This document shows positions 22,417-33,785 of a DNA stretch of 64,000 nucleotides, in pieces. Location of the stretch: NCBI GenBank assembly GCA_949126835.1, contig OX421499.1, positions 4,584,795-4,648,794 of the forward strand, read 5' to 3'. A model generated the notes under the pieces. It was not told where the DNA came from, ran no database searches, and saw only the letters and a program-made list of their open reading frames with translations. This stretch comes from Anisus vortex (lineage: Eukaryota; Mollusca; Gastropoda; Planorbidae). Numbering within the stretch: position 1 is the stretch's first letter; every line of letters begins with the position of its first letter. A program made the translations under genes and the position numbers.

Positions 22417-23649
22417 ATGAGAATGAGAACAGGAATAGAGAGAGTCCTACGTGAAGAACAAGCTGGTTTCAGAGCTGGAAGATCATGCAATGATCAAATT
22501 TTTGTCCTGCGTACCATAGTGGAACAGTCATTGGAATGGAACTCCTCTTTGTACATCAACTACATAGATTTTGAAAAGGCTTTCGATAGCATCCACCACC
22601 CAACACTTTGGACAATTCTGGAATCATATGGATTCCCAGGCAAAGTCATTAACATCCTGAAAGACATCTATACTGGAAACCAGTGCTGTGTACGCCATGA
22701 AAACCAACAGAGTGAATGGTTCCAGGTGAAAACAGGTGTCCGACAAGGATGTGTGATATCACCTGTTATCTTCTTAATAGTAATGGACTGGGTCATGAGG
22801 AGAGCTACTGCAGATAAACCTCGAGGCCTAGTATGGGGACTAACTTCCTATCTAGAAGACTGCGAATTTGCAGATGACATAGCTCTGCTCTCTCATTCTC
22901 AACCAGATATCCAGGAGAAGACAACAAGAGTAGAACAAATAGCCAAAAGTGTTGGCTTAAAGATCAACTCAGGGAAAACAAAAATCATGAAAGTTAAGAC
23001 AAAGAGCTCTAAGAGGACAAGTGCCAATGGTGTGGAGGTGGAAGAGATTGAAAACTTCAAATACCTTGGCAGCTACATATCTGCTAATGGAAGCATAGAC
23101 ATGGAAATCTCCACCAGACTAGCTATGGCAGCTCAGGCCTTCAACAAACTGGGGAAAATATGGAAGTCATCCTCTCTGCAACTAAGAACAAAACTGAAAC
23201 TATACAAGTCAAATGTACGCTCAGTCCTTCTCTATGCTGCAGAGACCTGGAAGACCAATACCAAAATTGAAGGCCGCCTTAGAGGGTTTGAAGGTAGATG
23301 TCTCCGATGTATACTAAGGATCAGCTGGGAGGACCACATCTCCAACATCGAAGTCCACCAAAGAACTGGAATAAGCTTCATTATCGATGAAATAATGAAA
23401 AGAAGATGGAGATGGCTGGGTCACATCCTCCGCATGGACAAAATGAGGCTCCCAAGCAGCGCATTGAAATGGACACCACCAGGAAAAAGACGAAGGGGAA
23501 GGCCAATGGGAACGTGGAGGAGGACAATGGACGAGGAAGCAAAGGCCACAAATAAAACATGGCACGAAATCCGATGGCTCGCCCAGGATAGGGAGGCCTG
23601 GCGGAACTTTGTTGCTGCCTTATGCTCCACGGGGAGCGATAAAGACTAA
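22417..23649 (+). CDS. non-LTR retrotransposon reverse transcriptase, 5'-truncated but open
   Basis: A 410-codon frame (open from 22381; the ATG at 22417 lies at the truncation, so it is not a natural start). It would encode the reverse transcriptase that copies LINE RNA at the target site. Visible blocks: EEQAGFRAGRSCNDQ (about residues 12-26), the first catalytic region YINYIDFEKAFDSIH (47-61), RQGCVISPVIFL (109-120), the active-site box FADDIALLS (150-158, with both catalytic aspartates), GLKINSGKTKIM (179-190), YLGSYIS, and YAAETW in the thumb. The C-terminal RRWRWLGHILRMD and GRPMGTWRRTMDEEAK end at CSTGSDKD. The endonuclease and the N-terminal part of RT are missing, so the copy cannot retrotranspose alone. 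Clade is probably RTE-like or CR1-like. No stop or frameshift was seen, which suggests a fairly recent insertion. Confidence 0.9.
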   Translation: MRMRTGIERVLREEQAGFRAGRSCNDQIFVLRTIVEQSLEWNSSLYINYIDFEKAFDSIHHPTLWTILESYGFPGKVINILKDIYTGNQCCVRHENQQSEWFQVKTGVRQGCVISPVIFLIVMDWVMRRATADKPRGLVWGLTSYLEDCEFADDIALLSHSQPDIQEKTTRVEQIAKSVGLKINSGKTKIMKVKTKSSKRTSANGVEVEEIENFKYLGSYISANGSIDMEISTRLAMAAQAFNKLGKIWKSSSLQLRTKLKLYKSNVRSVLLYAAETWKTNTKIEGRLRGFEGRCLRCILRISWEDHISNIEVHQRTGISFIIDEIMKRRWRWLGHILRMDKMRLPSSALKWTPPGKRRRGRPMGTWRRTMDEEAKATNKTWHEIRWLAQDREAWRNFVAALCSTGSDKD

Positions 23650-23670
23650 GAAGAAGAAGAAGCAGAAGGC
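23650..23670 (+). repeat. (GAA)n tail of the LINE
   Basis: agaagaagaagaagcagaagg directly follows the stop codon. Short microsatellite tails in place of poly(A) are usual for RTE-like LINEs and mark the 3' end of this insertion. Confidence 0.7.
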
Positions 23671-23673
23671 TAA

Positions 23674-24245
23674 TAGGGCGTTTGCAATCCCGTGACAAAA
23701 AGCACGTGATTTGTGTTTACTTTGAGTAATGGTGTACAACTAAATATGGCCGCTGTATTAATAAAGTTTCATATAGGCTCGAGCTTTTTTTAAATGATGT
23801 GTTGTGTTTTAAGTCTTATTAAGATTTAAACTGTATTATGTATGTTAAATAAAATAGGCTATTTTATTATTATCATAGACATAGATCATAGACGATGTGA
23901 GCCTATTAGTGACTTGACTAGATAGCCTATTCACCAACACAATCACTTGACATCGTAGCCTAGCCTACGAAACATTAAAAGTGTAGGCCTATAAAGTTAA
24001 ATTGAAAGTGTAAATAGGTCTAGCCGGCCCTAGCCTAATCACATTAATCAATTAATCTACAGTACTACTATTTACCTCCTTATTTTTGAGTAGGATAGCC
24101 AATATTCAGATGTGAATTTTGCATGATAAAGAAGTACTTCACTTTCACCACGTTACGTTTGTACCTCAAGTGGCTTCTTTATTTACACAAATACGTCACT
24201 AAATTTACACAAAAAAATTAAGCTCCGCCCACTAAGAACGCTCTA
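23674..24245. mobile_element. 572-bp MITE, copy 1
   Basis: Ends tagggcgtttgc and gaacgctcta are imperfect inverted repeats, flanked by TA. A second copy in the opposite orientation (36966-37526) is very similar throughout, for example the block around atagacgatgtgagcctattagtg. It sits directly against the LINE tail. The dinucleotide TA flank would fit Tc1/mariner-type movement, but that is inference. Confidence 0.7.
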
Positions 24246-24846
24246 TTAATTAACAACTGGTGTATAATTTCCCCTAAACTATTTAACAATTAACATTGTA
24301 CCAAAAGTTCAATTAGTGAAACGTAAAAAATTTATATAAGAAAAGATAAAATAGTTTTATGAAAAGAATAATAGTAAACAAAAAGAAAAGAAATATTGTT
24401 AAAATCTTCAGATTGGAAAAACAATGTGGAAGGGGCGAGTGAGGGGGGGGGGTAGGAGCCATGTTACACCCCCCTTTGTGGTTACGCCTCTGAGAGTTAT
24501 AGTCAATTTGGAATCTTTTAAACAAGTTTTAAAATATATTACAATTAATTATGAAATATACCTTTCCGTTTCAAATCTATTTTAAACATAAAAGCAAGCG
24601 TCTAAAATTGTGTTACTTGTTTTGAGGAGGGGGGGGGGTAACAAATTGTTGACGTAATTATATAAGTTTGACAAGGGGGGGGGGGGGGGTAAAAAACGCC
24701 TACAAATTGTTGACGTAATTAATGGACGTCCCCATAGTGTGTAACCAAGACCGCTGCGTTTAAACAGTATGGCGTCGGTATTACTTCCGGAAACAGAAAA
24801 ATATGCGATTGTGCATTCTGTTCTATATTTATTCTGTGGTTTACCA

Positions 24847-25180
24847 GACTGCCAACCGACACGTCGAGGGTATTGTCCATGCCGCCGACGATCCTTGTCA
24901 CCCAAACATCTTCAAATATTAATGATAATTTGATATCTGAGATAACCAAAGAATTAATTTTATCTTTGTCTATATTTATCCGATTAACGTTAAGTGCAAT
25001 GGTTATGTAGTAATCATACAAACTGAGTAGTTAACGTTATGTTTGAAAATATACATACATATACTTTTTTAGTCATAATAATTTTTTTTTTTAAATGCTT
25101 ATTACAGTTGAATCATTTTTAAGTTATAAATTAAAATCCATTTTTGTTCATAAAAGAAAGAAAAAATTAATAAATATTAG
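24847..25180. other. no gene seen
   Basis: AT-rich flank of the nested element. Confidence 0.5.
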
Positions 25181-25310
25181 CTTTAATTAAACGGGTCAAT
25201 TATCTCCCTTTAATTAAAAAATGTTTCCACATTTGATTCAATAGTGATGCCAAACAATTTCTGTTTTGTAATACGTATAACAAATATTACTTACTAATTT
25301 TTATTTCTTT
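25181..25310 (-). mobile_element. hAT 3' subterminal block, inverted
   Basis: Reverse complement of the block shared by 11540-11640, 27270-27360 and 37575-37665 (aattatctccctttaatt, gatgccaaacaa). Confidence 0.6.
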
Positions 25311-25737
25311 ATATGACTTTTTAGTGTAAAAGAAATTCCTCCAGTTGCGATGGTATGGCGTATCGTAGATTGATGTTGTAGTTTTTGTTTTTAAAGTAGT
25401 CTGTTCCAGATGTATTGGCTGGCATTTGTGTGACAACATTTAGTTACCGTACTAAAAGTCTTGGTGGTTTTCTGTATCGCTAAATAGAATATTACAGCAG
25501 TTCACAAATAAGTAATGCATTCACTGATTTTTTTTAGATAGCTTTACATTGATACCTTAAATTAATTAATTATTATTATTATTAATATCTGTATTTCTTT
25601 TATTGTCTTGATATAATTTTTTATTGTTTGCCAATTTTATAATTTTCTAGTTATGTCTTTGACTATGCCTTTATTGTACTTATTGTACTTATTGTTTGTA
25701 CTATGTTGGAAAATAAATATTGTTCATTGTTCATTGA

Positions 25738-26104
25738 CGAGGACTACAAGCGATGGCTACTGCACACAGAGGTGCGTTGGTTAGCAGAAGATGACCGTTT
25801 AAATATAATGTATGAGACTCGGATTCGGTGCTCGAGTTTTTGAAAAGCAAATGCGATTCTTTGGTAGAAAATCAATCAGTTTCTCTAGGTCTGTGAGTTT
25901 TGGCAACAATTTTGTATTGCATTCTTATCAACTCCTTTTGTGGAAAGTGGATTTTATGCACACACCATTTTGTTGTCAAAAAAGAAAAACAAGACAAGCT
26001 GCAAAATAGTGAAGCGTGGAGACCTAAGTATTTTGCAACCAAAATTGTAACAAATATAGACAAACTACTAGCAACACACCAGGCAAACAATTCACATTAA
26101 TAAA
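25738..26104 (+). pseudogene. hAT transposase C-terminal pseudogene
   Basis: Reads DYKRWLLHTEVRWLAEDDRL near 25741, the K-x-x-x-L-H-T-E-V-R-W-L block found in many ZBED/SCAND3-like hAT transposases. After several stops it ends with DKLQNSEAWRP and NIDKLLATHQANNSH before a stop at 26098. That matches the R-x-D-L-x-L...H-Q-x-H-x-S-H ending of the same proteins. Frame breaks and in-frame stops show it is dead. Confidence 0.7.
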
Positions 26105-26261
26105 TATTTTGTAAGCCTCTTGTTTATGTATTTTTTTTATCTATTAATTATTACAAAATGTGACCTTTTCAGTTTTATTTTAAAGATAATAAATAAGCAC
26201 ACAAATCAAGTCGGCGTAAAAAAAATAATTGCGGAAACTATATTGACCACTTAAGTTCCAG

Positions 26262-26375
26262 AGGGGTGGGGGTAGGGGGGTGGGCGCAAAAAAAAAGTTG
26301 GGTGGGGGTGGGGGGAGTGAGCTGAAAAAAATCTTAAAAGTAGGCGGTGAGCCGAAAAAGGTTGAGAACCTATGG
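26262..26375. mobile_element. 3' terminus of the hAT element carrying the transposase remnant
   Basis: G-rich subterminal region ending ggtgagccgaaaaaggttga and gaacctatgg, the reverse of the CAGTGGTTCTCAACC terminus typical of Charlie-like hATs. It lies about 160 bp after the transposase stop, as expected. The 5' end was not identified. Confidence 0.55.
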
Positions 26376-26383
26376 TATACACT

Positions 26384-27400
26384 AATACAGGGATCGGCAA
26401 CCTAAGGAACGTGTGCCAAACTTGGCACTCGGAGTGATTTTCAATGGCACGCGAGAGACCCCCTAGCGGTGCTTTTTATTGATAAAAAGCAACAATATTT
26501 TCCGGTTCTTAATGAGGAAAACTGACTGTTGAAGCCGATGTTTCTGAATGACATATCAGCACATTTTAGTGAGTTGAACTTGCATTTACAAGGACTACTG
26601 GAATGGATTTGCATTGAAACAGGATATATCTTGCGGTGAAATCAGCGTCAAAACATTTAACTACATGTACAGCTCTATATTAGGACAAATATTAAGATTG
26701 ATAATTGGGCTTAAGTTAAGGGATATTGGTGATTTTAAAATGCAGCAAGTTGAATTTTAAACATTTAAAAAATGGGCGGAAAAATCTGGAGGAAGCTGTT
26801 TAGGAAAGTCACCTTCTATTCTCAACTGCTAGACATTCTAAGACATTCGCGACTTTACATTCAGCTTTTGGTTCAACTTACACATATGAACAGATTTTAT
26901 AGTGCATGAAATCTGTTTTAAGCATAGAAAGAGGTCAGCTACACTTGACCGCTAATTAATTCATACAGACATTTAAAAGAGTTCGTATGTTCATCTTCCT
27001 TAATGAAACATAAATATACGTAATTCTAAAACTTATTTATTTGTATTATGAATTTAATAAATATAAGAAATGTATTTAATAGCAATATATTATTTTATTT
27101 CTGTATTCATTAATGTTTAAAATATAAACTCCTTGAATGGATAAACAATTAACGCAGAGAAGGTTTATTTGCAACTAGACTATGTAACGTAAATTATTTT
27201 AATCCTCTAATAACTAATTTTTTTAATGAATATCTTGATGTTAAAAAGAAATAATAATTAGTAATTACTATTTGTTATATTACAAAACATAACTTGTTTG
27301 GCATCACAATTTAATCAAATGCGGAAACTTTTTTTTTAATGTAAAGGGAGATAATTAGCCTATTTATTTGAGCTAATATTTCTAATATGTTTTTTTTTTC
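26384..27400 (+). mobile_element. decayed autonomous hAT of the GGGGTCGGCAACC family
   Basis: Left end cagggatcggcaacctaagg (26384) is followed by the GGCACGC arm (ttggcactcggagtgatttt). Transposase remnants read MFLNDISAHFSELNLHLQG (26538-26594). After stops comes LHSAFGSTYTYEQIL with SIERGQLHLTAN (about 26855-26960), which fits the C-terminal dimerisation region of hAT transposases. The 3' subterminal block agggagataatta is at about 27343-27356. No right terminus was seen. A likely relative of the source that once mobilised the MITEs at 14138, 47794 and 50515. Confidence 0.65.
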
Positions 27401-28288
27401 TTTTACAAAAGAATAAATGGCTAACAATTTTTAATTTTGAAGTGATCAATCTGTAAAAAGTTTTTTTTTAAAGTATATAGATCAAGTATATAGATCAAAA
27501 TATTATAAGACTAAATGACGTAATGACTATATGAGCTGTAAAGGGAATCATCCCAGACGGTTGTGCGCAGGGCTAACAACCCGGCAATGGAAAAAAAAAA
27601 GCTTGTTACAGAAACCAAATGACTTATACTTATATTTTCAAACATAACATTAAATATCCAGTTTGTATGATTACAATGTGCCTATTCCGCTAAACGATAG
27701 TATAGCATTTGAAAACATCTAACAGTTTTTAATAACAAGAAATTCATCAGCTAGGCCACATCGTTCACATATAATTAATACTTAATGTTCAGATCTCTAT
27801 TTTAATGCAGAAAAAAAAGGCTTATTTTATATCTTGTTACAAAAATCACACCTTACAATATAATCTATAAACCAATTTCTCCATCTTCAAAGCTTTTTCT
27901 ACGATAGGCTAGCCTTTTTGTGTGAGCGTTTGTGTGTGTGTGTGTGTGTGTGCCCACCCTGCCCCCCACTGGCTTTCCCTTTCTCTAACTCTTGGTTATT
28001 TTCTATTCTCCTGCTGGTGGTCGCCCCTGTCCTTAAAAGTGGACGTGTGTGACAATACTCTTCAGCCAATCCACTGGATCTATCCCGCTACGAGTGATAT
28101 ATTATAGGGGTGTGGCGCTTGGGTGGTAGCCTAATGTTCAGGTGATACTGTGTATCCTGATAACATACTATTGTTTATTACGATTTTCATTTTAACACAC
28201 ATCGTAGTCTCCCCCCTCCTCCCCTCCTTCCCCCCATTAGTTTTCTATCTCTTTAATGAGATGTTGTTATACAGGATTCGCAAACTAG
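27401..28288. other. no gene seen; (GT)n
   Basis: AT-rich, with (TG)n at about 27926-27951. No element recognised. Confidence 0.5.
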
Positions 28289-28369
28289 TTAACCCTTACC
28301 GTACCGACATACTTCTATCTATGCTGCCTTCAGTTCCGCTATATACGCGCCCGGGACTGTAAGGGTTAA
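28289..28369 (+). mobile_element. 81-bp TTAA mini-element, copy 2
   Basis: ttaacccttaccgtaccgac ... gggactgtaagggttaa. Two visible differences from the consensus, both in the left third. Same orientation as all other copies. Confidence 0.8.
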
Positions 28370-28387
28370 TGTTACATATTTCTCAAA

Positions 28388-28490
28388 CACTGGTGTCCCT
28401 GACTCTACCCAGCTCTGATGGGTAACTGACATTAGTTGGGGGTTAAAGTTAAGGTGGCTGTGGCATTGTGCTGACCACTAAATACACAAA
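28388..28490 (+). mobile_element. SINE body fragment
   Basis: ggtgtccctgactctaccca, gctctgatgggtaactgac, ggtggctgtggcattgtgct. It lacks both the tRNA-like head and the 3' end. Confidence 0.75.
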
Positions 28491-29159
28491 CTATTGAAGA
28501 CGCTTCATGTTGCACTAATTGGTGGGGACGCTTCGAGATACACAAACCTTTGGGGGACGGCGCTGCGGGTTTGTAAACGTGTTGGACATTACAGAGCCCA
28601 CAAACGCGTAGGAGATATCTGTTTTCTTTAAAGGAAAAGAAAACTCCAATTATATTGTCATAAGTGCTAATCGATGACTGACGCAGCTCCAAGGTATTGA
28701 AAAGCTTGTCCACACAGGACCAGTTCAAATGTCTTCTTACGTTTGGCATTTACGTCACTAGATCTGGAATTTCTTATCCAACGTCTGCTTTAACTTCGTA
28801 CGGATTGTGTGTAGGTGTATGTGTGTGTGTTTCGTTTATCGATGTCCATTGATCTCTTCTGGAATCTTAACGTCTTTTTTTTTCTTCTTTTTATTACTTC
28901 TGCTTATAAGTTCGTGATCACGGCTTACCTCAACTTTGACATTCCGTGATTTCGCCTTTTCAGTGCTTACAGTTTACCGTTGAATTCAATCATTAGTTTA
29001 CAGGCCTGGGTTATTTCTTATTATATTCGTCGTACTTTCTCTTTCTCTCCCTCTCTTTCCTCCCTTCTCTCTGTATCTTGTTACTGTTCTCTCCTTTATG
29101 TTCCCCCTTCTCTTTCTAATTTCACCCGATTTCCCTCTTTGTTATAATTTGTATAGTTC
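28491..29159. other. no gene seen
   Basis: No recognisable element. The minus-strand 105-codon frame (28432-28749) partly overlaps the SINE and has no known domain. Confidence 0.45.
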
Positions 29160-29197
29160 TCTTTTTTCTTAAACCCTTTCTCTCTCCTTCTCTTTCG

Positions 29198-29233
<36 letters not shown>

Positions 29234-29375
29234 TTCTCTCTCTCTCTTTCTCTCTCTCTCTTTCTCTCTCTTTCTCACTCTCTCTTTCTCTCTTTCTCTC
29301 TCTCTCTCTTTCTCTCTCTCTCTATTTCTCTCTTTCTCTCTTTCTCTCTCTCTCTCTTTCTCTCTCTCTCTCCTA
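29160..29375. repeat. (CT)n/(TTTCTC)n microsatellite
   Basis: About 210 bases of ctctctttctctctc units. The arginine/glutamate-rich minus frame over it is an artefact. Confidence 0.95.
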
Positions 29376-29511
29376 TTTCTTACTCTCACTCTTTATATAA
29401 TTTTCTGTCTTTCTCTCTTTCCCTCTAGCATTCTCTGCTATTTTAAACATGCGCAGCGCCCTCTAAAAAATTATTACGTCCGCTAGGCCCCCAAAAAAAT
29501 TTCCTGCAGGG

Positions 29512-29606
29512 CAACATGAATCGGTCGGCGGCAGAGATAGAACCCACGACATGTCGGTTGACAGTCCGGTGAACTAACCACAGGACCAGCCGGCCTCACA
29601 CTTTCT
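29512..29606 (-). mobile_element. tRNA-like SINE head, second family
   Basis: On the minus strand GCCGGCTGGTCCTGTGGTTA (A box) is followed by CGTGGGTTCTATCTC (B box), with spacing right for a Pol III internal promoter. It differs from the main SINE and from the Helitron module. No body was identified. Confidence 0.6.
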
Positions 29607-30587
29607 CCCATTCTCTCTCTCTATCTTTCTCTCATGTTATCTCCTTCTCAGAAAAAACAAACAAAAGAACAACAAAGAATAAGAACGATGTAGTTAAAAT
29701 ATATGTTGATTGTATTGAGACCTAAAGTTGCATAATGCATATTCGCAGGCTTGTGCCATGGAATGGGTTTAGAGTGATCAGTGATCTTTCCAGGAAAATT
29801 TTGATTCGTTGTGACCTAACTTTTGACACGATCTGCCAAGCGGTTACAACAAACAAACAAACAGACAGACATGCAAGCACAGCGTTCGAATATGGTATCT
29901 ATTAAAAAACAAATCCTGATGATAGGCCCAGCCTGAAGGGATCTGCGTAAAGGCGTTTTAATAGCGAGACGCACCCCTCCCCCTTTTTCCCCTAGCCTCT
30001 CCCCTCCCACCTCTGCCTCTCTTATCCTTAGAGGGCCAGATATCTTACCCAAGTTCAATATGCAGGCCGATTGAATAAAGAAACGCTTTGACGTTGGATT
30101 CGCTGACGTAAAATCGATCTTTTCCTTATTTTTTCTTCGTTAATTTCCAATCGTTGTTCAATGGTTTATCTTCGAATCTAAAGTCATTGATGTGCTTTGA
30201 AATTAATGGGGATTTAATGCAGGGACATACCATTTTTTAAAAAATAATCGTATGTTTCTTATACTAATGTTGAACGGAGTTCTTGGAAGCCATTGTATGC
30301 TATCTGATTCCCCCATACCGACTGCTCACCCCCCCCCCCAACCCGTCCTAACAAGACAGGCTTGAACTCCCTCCCCCAAACACGTCTTGCCGCTGCCCGA
30401 CTACTATTCTGAAATTGTGCAGTGGCATTGATAAACTTTTTGCGGGTGAAGGGAGGGAGGCAGGAAGATCATCATCTTCATCTATCCCATAACCCGAGTG
30501 ATGGTCGTTAAGGCACAATTTTTTTGACTGTTGGACGATTGTATGTCATTCGTCTCGGTCCTGCGCCTCCCTCTGGGAATTCACAAC
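29607..30587. other. no gene seen
   Basis: Unique-looking sequence with C runs (about 30329-30339). No element recognised. Confidence 0.45.
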
Positions 30588-31016
30588 CTAGGGATCGAAT
30601 GACCATTTCGATGGGGTCACCTAAGACTGGCTACAACCATCGGAAAACACCAAGGCCTATTTTCGCCGGAAATGAGAATGTAGTACGTAAAAAGAAATGA
30701 ATTTCACGTCTTAACCCTTCCCGTACCGACCTACTTCTATCTATACTGCCTTCAGTTCCGCTATATACGCGCCCGGGACTGTAGGGGTTAAGTATTCAAC
30801 ACAGGGCTCTATTCTGAAAAACATTAACAATTGTGATTAATCACAAAAGCTTTAATTTGTAACAATGGACATACATTCTACACATCAGATATTTACATTA
30901 CGATTTATAACAGTAACAAATAACAAATTATAAGGTAGCGACAAAGATAAGTGTATGGTTAGGGGGTCGCCGCATTGTTAATTGAAGGGTCGCGGCATTG
31001 ACAAGGTTGGGGAACC
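30588..31016. mobile_element. Charlie-like hAT MITE, interrupted by an 81-bp element
   Basis: Left part gggatcgaatgaccatttcg with ggggtcacc and atcggaaaacac matches the better terminus at 60155-60250. Right end gggtcgcggcattgacaagg then ttggggaaccactg. TTAA copy 3 sits inside (30711-30791). The target duplication is not clear. Confidence 0.55.
30711..30791 (+). mobile_element. 81-bp TTAA mini-element, copy 3
   Basis: ttaacccttcccgtaccgac ... gggactgtaggggttaa. Two visible differences (ctatactgcc and gtagggg). Inserted within a hAT MITE. Confidence 0.8.
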
Positions 31017-31884
31017 ACTGTTCTAGATGGTCCAGGATGCAAACTTCGAGGTGATATTATGTTATCACAACAGCTCAAGCAAAATGAAGAAGAAAAAAAA
31101 GAAGAAAGTAAATGAAAGTGAAAACGAAAAAAAAACATCCTGAGAAAAGTATTTTTTTTTGTACCGCAGTTTTCACATCAATATGCAAATTGCTTGTATT
31201 TGTTTGTGTCTTGATGCATCCATCGCTTCAAAAATAAATTTAAAAAAAGTTTATACAATGTTTGAATGGGAATTTGACAGCTGCTTTTGAAACAGCGATA
31301 AATGACACGGGGTGTTTGTAGGGAAAGCGGAACCAGGAGTGTTGTTGTTGAGTGCGGAGGTGTGTAGGATGGGGGGGGGGAGGGGGTAGAGTCGATACTC
31401 TACTGACTGTACCTGGTTGTAACCAAGACACAAATTAGGTAGGGAGCGGGGGGGGGGGGAGGTATCTAACGTTGTGATATTTTCCCATCAATTCTTGAAT
31501 TCCTGTGCAGTTCCGTTACGTACGCTGAAAGCCCAATGAAAAATCCCCCCCCCCCCTTGCCTTTTGTGTTCAGCTGTCATAACTCTACGCGTTGACTATT
31601 CAAGTTTCGCATCTTTTATCTCCCCCTGGTAGGTTTATGCCCCCTTTTTTTATATTTAAAATACAAACTATAATAATATATAAAAATGGCTTCTCTCCCC
31701 TTACATACGTTTTGCCCCCAATTCTTTTCACCCTTTCTCCTATTTATTTCTACATAGTGCTGTTTCACCTTTTGTATATGACTGGCTGATATTTATTTTT
31801 TTTAAAAAGAGGAAGACAAAAAATCAAACGTCTTATCTGGTTTCTATTTTTTTCAGCTCTCAGATTATAATTATAAAGAAAAGA

Positions 31885-31918
<34 letters not shown>

Positions 31919-33240
31919 GGGAGTTAAAAAAAAAAATGGATTTCCATTGAAGCCCATCGCACATGTTAGGAGGGATAGGTACATATGTCGGCTATAGTGA
32001 AAGTGTTGTGGGTAGGGGGCATTGGGGATCTATGAATGGCTTAGAGAAGTAACGTGGAGGGGGCGGTGGAGGCAGAGGGGGAGAGGGGGAGGGAGCCTTC
32101 TAGTCTGTTGTCAGTATTAAAAAAAAGTGTCCCCTTCCCCGCTCCCACTACATTTTTTTCTTTTTTTTTTAAAGAATGAATGAAATTATCACCGTTGGGA
32201 AATTTATCAAGAAATAATATATATTTTTTTTTGGGTGGTAGAGTTTTTTTGTTGTTGTTTTTTATTATTAAGTGCTTGATGGCCTTTCGGTCGAGAGTTG
32301 AAGCACTCCCGTCTGTCGATGTTTGCGATCCGGGCTCAAATCCTGCAAACCGTCCCATTTCCTCTACCCCAAAACGACGTGATCGTCATACTTTTCCAGA
32401 AAGGAACGTGTCTGGAATTTTGTAACGCAAGTGGACAACGCCCCCCTCCGCTCTTCTTGTCAAGGAAAGCAGAAAAAAAAAAGAGACTGGAAGCAGACCA
32501 AGATACAACTGGGAGACTTGGAAGAAGTCTGGCCACTAAATCTCCATTCCCCACACATTTAAGTATCCCATGTGCAGTAAAGGGGATTCGCAATGCCTCT
32601 TACGTCCCGAACTATGATCTCCCGAGTAACAAATGCTCTAACGTTACTCTATGAGGCAGCTGAAGCAGATTTTTTTTTTAATGTCCACGGCATGCGCGGT
32701 GATAAAGCGTCCAACACAATGCCAACATGCAAAAAAAACAACATTAAACAAACAATTCCTTCCACGCAATTTCAATGTGACGCTGGCAATTAACTTAAAC
32801 ACTAGCAAAACAAACTCCATCAGCTCCGCCCCCCCCCCCCCAATCTCCCTCCCTCACATGTTCTTAGACCACACACGAGAGTACATAGTTGAACAGTAAC
32901 AAAGCCATCATATAATATACATTCATCATATTATAATATAATAATAATATAGGCAGTTGTTATTTGGTCCTCAATCTATGTCGATCTTCTTAAAACCAAC
33001 AACAGGAAATTCCCCTCCTAGTTATCGTCTTCATTAATTTCTATGTTTAAAGATGGGGCAGTTGAGGTTGATGGAGAGGAACCAAAAACACGAACGCATG
33101 CTGGGAATGACAATGTCTGCGCATGCGTGAATGTAGAGTTTGAATGCGTTGGTTGATGGGCGGTGGGGTGTGGTTGTGGATGTGAAGGAGGGAGGGGGAG
33201 GGAGATAATGAATAGCCTGATGAATTCAAACCCCTGTCTT
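31017..33240. other. no gene seen; simple repeats
   Basis: Includes G/C runs (about 31372-31380, 31449-31459, 31546-31556, 32829-32841), (GC)n(GA)n at 31887-31917 and AT-rich stretches. Short frames on both strands have no recognisable domain. Confidence 0.45.
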
Positions 33241-33370
33241 ATCTATATATATATATATAAAGACAGTGTTTGTGCCCCCGCGGATCCCCATTGGTCAATT
33301 TGAAAACACGTGATCTACAAGCCCAATCATGACCTAAATATTATTTTGTAATTAAATATATTATGTCTAC

Positions 33371-33440
33371 TTATCTTATCCTATACTTATACATTACTGA
33401 CGCTCCTTCTATAAAGAAGATTATTGCGTCCTACGCTCAT
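33371..33440 (-). pseudogene. LINE 3' tail fragment
   Basis: cttatcttatcctatactta, then gacgctccttctataaagaa and gcgtcctacgctcat: only the last 70 bp of the CR1/Jockey-like family. Confidence 0.75.
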
Positions 33441-33582
33441 ATTATATTTTCCAAAAGAAGAAGCCAATACGACTTTAAAAGTTATTACATTGTAGTTTAT
33501 GAAATGTTTATCTGTAGCGTATAAGCCTACAGGTACAGGCCTATTTAATTTTTCTCCGGGTTTATTTAACGTGACCTTTTTA

Positions 33583-33785
33583 GGCGGCTGGTTAGCAAAG
33601 GCGGCTGGTTAGCAATGTCGACAGCGAGCTCGACTCCCAAGCACCGCATCAGGGGTTCGACCCTCGGTGCAGTCAGCTATAAATCCACCGCCGACTTGGA
33701 GAGGAGATGGGCGCCGCCAAGTCTACCAAGCCCAATGGACATTAGCTCCCTCCAACGACCGCCAAGGTTAAGGGACTTTTACTTT
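33583..33785 (+). mobile_element. third tRNA-like SINE
   Basis: Two copies of ggcggctggttagcaa (33583 and 33600) precede a B box caggggttcgaccctcgg. The body continues tataaatccaccgccgactt to ggttaagggacttt. It is absent from the other Helitron-like copies, so it is an insertion. Confidence 0.55.

Larger units (their letters stand above)
21327..24733. mobile_element. second element with 25-bp perfect inverted repeats, nested in the hAT shell
   Basis: ggggacgtccattaattacg (from 21327, continuing tcaac) is matched exactly by the reverse complement ending at 24733. G-rich subterminal tracts and a repeated acaaattgttgacgtaatt occur just inside the right end, and a related gttgac motif inside the left. 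Flanks share only ata, so a 2-3-bp duplication is possible. The superfamily is not assigned. Its body is occupied by a LINE and a MITE. Confidence 0.7.
20908..24838. mobile_element. 3.9-kb hAT-like element (outer shell of a nest)
   Basis: Terminal inverted repeats of about 32 bp match at roughly 28 positions: left cacagaatag...acagaatgcgcaatc, right gattgtgcattctgt...tattctgtg. The perfect 8-bp duplication gtttacca lies at 20900-20907 and 24839-24846. CA...TG ends plus an 8-bp TSD point to hAT. It contains three further mobile units (21327-24733, 22381-23670, 23674-24245) and no visible transposase of its own. Confidence 0.85.

Noticed and set aside
29096..29389. Arginine/glutamate-rich protein
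   Set aside because: Translation of a CT microsatellite.
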